A DNA stretch of 64,000 nucleotides from Bacteroidota bacterium (lineage in GTDB: Bacteria; Bacteroidota; Bacteroidia; Flavobacteriales; Weeksellaceae): positions 13,948 to 77,947 of the forward strand of contig JAEXBA010000056.1 in assembly GCA_023457935.1 (NCBI GenBank), read 5' to 3'. Below the pieces are notes generated by a model that worked only from the letters and a program-made list of their open reading frames with translations, made no database searches and was not told the DNA's origin. Each line of letters starts with the position of its first letter. Positions within the stretch are counted from its first letter, which is position 1. Positions 61,798-64,000 of the stretch are shown here, piece after piece. The translations under genes were made by a program, and so were the position numbers.

Positions 61798-61844
61798 TGG
61801 AGAATACGGGATTCGAACCCGTGACCTTTTGACTGCCAGTCAAA
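61798..61844 (-). tRNA. 3' fragment of a tRNA gene (anticodon GGC), attachment-site copy
   Basis: The minus strand holds anticodon stem TTTGA, loop CTGGCAG (anticodon GGC, alanine), stem TCAAA, variable loop AGGTC, T arm ACGGG-TTCGAAT-CCCGT, acceptor strand ATTCTCC and discriminator A. CCA is not encoded (CCC). U at position 70 fits the G3-U70 pair of tRNA-Ala. The 5' half (acceptor, D arm) is missing: the sequence to the right is AT-rich element DNA. This is an att copy left by integration at a tRNA gene, not a working tRNA. Confidence 0.75.
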
Positions 61845-61872
61845 AACAAAGTTTACTTTAGCTTTCGTTTAT

Positions 61873-61941
61873 TTATGTTAATATTTATTAAACCGCTCAT
61901 AATAAATATTTTATATTTATGGAAGAAATATATTAACATAA
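61873..61941. repeat. Nested inverted repeats next to the att site
   Basis: Outer arms TTATGTTAATAT (61873-61884) and ATATTAACATAA (61930-61941), inner arms AATATTTATTA (61880-61890) and TAATAAATATT (61900-61910), all perfect. They lie between the att core and the integrase, where arm-type integrase or Xis sites are expected. Confidence 0.7.
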
Positions 61942-61976
61942 TCTTTACGTTAAATTTACATGTCATTTACAAATTC

Positions 61977-62000
61977 TTTGTGCAATTTTTGTGCAATTTT
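61977..62000. repeat. Direct repeat TTTGTGCAATTTT ahead of the integrase
   Basis: Two adjacent copies of TTTGTGCAATTT(T), from 61977/61978 and 61988, immediately upstream of the -7 box. A likely repressor or Xis binding site. Confidence 0.55.
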
Positions 62001-62003
62001 CTT

Positions 62004-62011
62004 TATATTTG
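62004..62011 (+). promoter_or_regulatory. -7 box of the integrase gene
   Basis: TATATTTG, with TTTG at 61977-61980 spaced 23 bp upstream. It ends only 4 bp before the integrase ATG, implying a leaderless or nearly leaderless mRNA. Confidence 0.5.
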
Positions 62012-62015
62012 AGAT

Positions 62016-63266
62016 ATGAATTATAATACGTATTTATATCTGGATGAACGGAAGCCAAAGAAAGATGGTACCTCCCCTATTAAACTTTGTGTCTATAACG
62101 CTTTAACTAAAAAAAAGAAAATGTATAACACAGGTATTTCAGCTACTACTGGTGATTTTGAGGAAATACACAAAAGGCGACCAAAAAAAGAATTTCAAGA
62201 AGTGAAATTTTATCTTGATGGCATTTTAAATTCAGCAAATGAAATTGCTAGCAATATTGTTCCTTTTTCCTTTGAAGTATTTGAAAAGAGATATAATAAT
62301 AACTTTAGTAATACTAACTTAATTTCATACTACGATGAGGCTATTGAAAATTTCAAATCAAACGCACAAATCGCTAGTGCTACTAGTTATACAAGTAGTT
62401 TAACTGCAATCACGAAATACCTAAATTCCGCAAATCCACAAAGTGTTATTTCAATAAATTTACATGATATTACGGTAAAATGGTTAGATAACTTTGAAAG
62501 GGATTATTTAAAGAACGGTGGGGCAATTTCAAGCGTGGGAACTCATCTAAGACCATTAAGAGCTATTTATAATAAGGCGTTGTTGGATAACAATATTAGT
62601 CCCGAAATTTCACCTTTTGGTTATGGGAAATTTGTCATACCGTCCTCAACTAAAGTTAAGAAGGCTTTGGACAAGGAGCATTTAGAAAAACTAATTAACG
62701 CTACTCCTGAAAATTATTATCAGGAAAAGGCTAAGGATTTTTGGTTTCTGTCCTTTTACTGTACGGGTATGAATATCTCAGATATCATTAGAATAAAGGG
62801 TAAAGATTTAAACTTTGAATTATCCTATCTCGAGTTCTATAGAAATAAATCATTCAAATCAACCAAATCTAATTTGAGAAAAGTTACTGTGGTTTTAAAT
62901 GATCAAGCACTAGATATTATCAATAAATACAAAGTTGAAACAATTGAACCTAACAAATATATTTTTGATATTATTTCTGATTCTGATTCCGCCACAGAAA
63001 TAGAAAGAAAAAAAGGCAATTTTATACGATTTATTAATATGCATATAAAAAAACTTGCGAAAACGGTTGGCATTACAGAGGATATATCAGTCAATTGGGC
63101 GAGACATACTTTCTCATCAATAGCCTTGAATGTTGGAACTTCAGCTGAATTTATAAAGGATGCACTTGGACATAAAGATCTTAAAACAACTTATAATTAT
63201 TTGAATGGTTTTGATACAGAAGAAAAAAGGAAAACATTAAGTAAAATATACAAATTAAATGATTGA
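62016..63266 (+). CDS. Tyrosine recombinase/integrase
   Basis: A 416-residue integrase of the Bacteroidota type. The arm-binding domain starts YLYLDERKPKKDGTSPIKL, the SAM-like core-binding domain is around residues 105-205, and the catalytic domain follows: CTGMNISDIIRIK (near residue 248), ARHTFSSIAL (near 361), LGHKDLKTTYNYL with the nucleophile Tyr (near 392). Arg I is replaced by Asn (TGMN), as is usual in this group and similar to IntDOT. The start codon sits right after the -7 box. The last codons overlap the next gene by 8 bp. Confidence 0.92.
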   Translation: MNYNTYLYLDERKPKKDGTSPIKLCVYNALTKKKKMYNTGISATTGDFEEIHKRRPKKEFQEVKFYLDGILNSANEIASNIVPFSFEVFEKRYNNNFSNTNLISYYDEAIENFKSNAQIASATSYTSSLTAITKYLNSANPQSVISINLHDITVKWLDNFERDYLKNGGAISSVGTHLRPLRAIYNKALLDNNISPEISPFGYGKFVIPSSTKVKKALDKEHLEKLINATPENYYQEKAKDFWFLSFYCTGMNISDIIRIKGKDLNFELSYLEFYRNKSFKSTKSNLRKVTVVLNDQALDIINKYKVETIEPNKYIFDIISDSDSATEIERKKGNFIRFINMHIKKLAKTVGITEDISVNWARHTFSSIALNVGTSAEFIKDALGHKDLKTTYNYLNGFDTEEKRKTLSKIYKLND

Positions 63267-63857
63267 TTTGGACGAGAATCATAAAGTAAAATTCATCTCA
63301 ATTGATGAAGAGCATTGTATATCAACTTTGCGAAACATTATTATGGAAAAATATAGTTGTCCAAATTGTTCTAGTAAAATATGCTATTATAAGAAAGATA
63401 AAGATCAATTCGAATGCAAAAAATGCAAGAAAAGAAGTACGTTGAAAGCTAATACTCTAATGTTTCATACTAGACTACCAATAAGATATTGGATTTTAGC
63501 ATTAGAAGAAATTTTATTAAAAACTTTTTATGAGCAAAAAGTTAATTATTGCAGTATTCAAAGAAACGTTTTCAACATAAAAAATATGAGCCTATCTACC
63601 ATATGAGTTTAAAGATTCTCGAAAAAATAAAAACCAATACTTCTGCCACTAAACAATTAATTCGAACAAAAAGTGAAATTGAGAATGAAATATTTAATCT
63701 AAAATATTCACCTACTCCGCAAGAAGAAAGTAATATTATTGATGATGATGAATTCTTAAAATCATTAATCAGCGAAAAAGAATTTCTGTCCGAAAGGGAT
63801 GTTAAAGCTGGGGAAAAATTGCTAAAAGCATATATTTATTTTTTAGCAGAACCATAA
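63259..63857 (+). pseudogene. Frameshifted zinc-ribbon protein coupled to the integrase
   Basis: The first frame (63259-63606) has an IS1595-type zinc ribbon, YSCPNCSSKICYYKKDKDQ then ECKKCKKRSTLKANTLMFH, and RLPIRYWILALEEILL. The expected continuation KKYEPIYHMSLKILEKI is in the next frame; adding one A to the A6 run at 63579-63584 joins them into one protein of about 199 residues ending FLAEP. There is no DDE transposase domain. This may be a real frameshift, a homopolymer error or programmed slippage. Its ATG overlaps the integrase stop, suggesting a partner or directionality role. Confidence 0.65.
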
Positions 63858-63890
63858 TAAAATTATATTCCATAAAAGCTTCTTAGGTAA

Positions 63891-64000
63891 TTAAAAGGAT
63901 AGAAAATTAGGTAAATAAAGGGATAAATCAAAATTTTTTAACCACTGATTTATATCTATTTCATCATCTAAAATATCACGTAACCCCCTTAGATAAAGGG
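63891..64000 (-). CDS. C-terminal end of an unidentified element gene
   Basis: An open minus-strand frame running in from the right edge and ending at TAA (complement of 63891-63893). The 35 visible residues include RDILDDEIDINQWLKNFDLS and YLPNFLSF at the end. Too short to classify. It converges on the zinc-ribbon gene, and the 30 bp between them hold no strong terminator. Confidence 0.45.
   Translation of the reverse strand, partial: LYLRGLRDILDDEIDINQWLKNFDLSLYLPNFLSF

Larger units (their letters stand above)
61845..64000. mobile_element. Integrase-proximal end of an integrative element
   Basis: From the tRNA fragment rightwards base composition becomes clearly AT-richer and gene style changes. 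The segment holds nested inverted repeats, a tyrosine integrase, a coupled zinc-ribbon gene and the end of an opposing gene. The element continues beyond the window; an intact tRNA with this 3' half is expected at its other end. Confidence 0.7.

Noticed and set aside
61643..61849. 68-codon minus-strand frame
   Set aside because: It runs through the terminator and tRNA fragment; it is a chance frame over structured RNA sequence.
61798..61870. Complete tRNA gene
   Set aside because: Only the anticodon arm to the 3' end can be folded; no D arm or 5' acceptor strand exists to the right.
63259..63857. IS1595 insertion sequence
   Set aside because: Only the zinc ribbon matches; there is no DDE domain and I see no terminal inverted repeats around the gene.

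Overview
The window is chromosomal DNA of a Flavobacteriia member, most like the Chryseobacterium/Weeksellaceae group. Signs of this are the recurring TAnnTTTG -7 promoter boxes (often with a TTTG-like -33 box about 18-20 bp upstream), the near absence of Shine-Dalgarno sites, frequent TTG starts, and Bacteroidota-specific genes: TamL, type IX secretion PorQ, GldI, menaquinone enzymes, DUF4199/DUF4286/DUF4294 proteins, LES-type lipoproteins and a capnine-type sulfonolipid gene pair. Genus-level placement is inference. There is no rRNA and no CRISPR array.

Layout. 1-6 kb: start of tamL, an RNA methyltransferase, a YtxH/holin envelope cluster, cmk, porQ, then pyrH-frr. 6-11.6 kb: menB, two PH-domain proteins, menA, a metallo-hydrolase, an HNH/HTH protein and the SRP RNA. 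11.7-15.8 kb: DUF4199, GT2, a GIN adhesin-like lipoprotein, a phosphosugar mutase. 15.9-19.4 kb: a three-gene oxidative lipid-type operon (membrane diiron hydroxylase, ketoacyl synthase III fused to a haem-oxygenase-like diiron domain, unknown helical protein); this is my main candidate for an undescribed system. 19.5-25.5 kb: an aminotransferase, a decayed four-helix-bundle gene between short tandem repeats, kdsB, a glutathione peroxidase, a repeat element, ribF. 25.7-30.2 kb: atpDC, then two PLP enzymes expected to make cysteate and 3-ketocapnine. 30.4-40 kb: two GT-C membrane glycosyltransferases, kdsA and a TonB receptor. 40-44.3 kb: a second short-repeat array, paired lipoproteins, a NUDIX regulator broken by a stop codon, a DtxR/MntR-type regulator with its own operator, and a TPR protein. 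44.3-61.5 kb: gyrA, uvrA, prolyl isomerases including gldI, ilvE, mnmD, S1/P1 nuclease, an M42 peptidase, rpe, lipoproteins and ndk.

From about 61.8 kb the sequence changes. A 47-nt 3' fragment of a tRNA gene (anticodon GGC) is followed by AT-rich DNA with nested inverted repeats, a tyrosine integrase, a translationally coupled frameshifted zinc-ribbon protein and the tail of an opposing gene. This is the integrase-proximal end of an integrative element that continues past the window.

Together the core genes cover envelope building (Kdo, OMP assembly, type IX secretion, gliding, sulfonolipids, glycosylation), menaquinone respiration with ATP synthase, and nucleotide and translation housekeeping. 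In several places the promoter box moves the start codon from the longest reading frame (porQ, atpD, ribF, mnmD, the DUF2723 protein); these corrected starts are used here.
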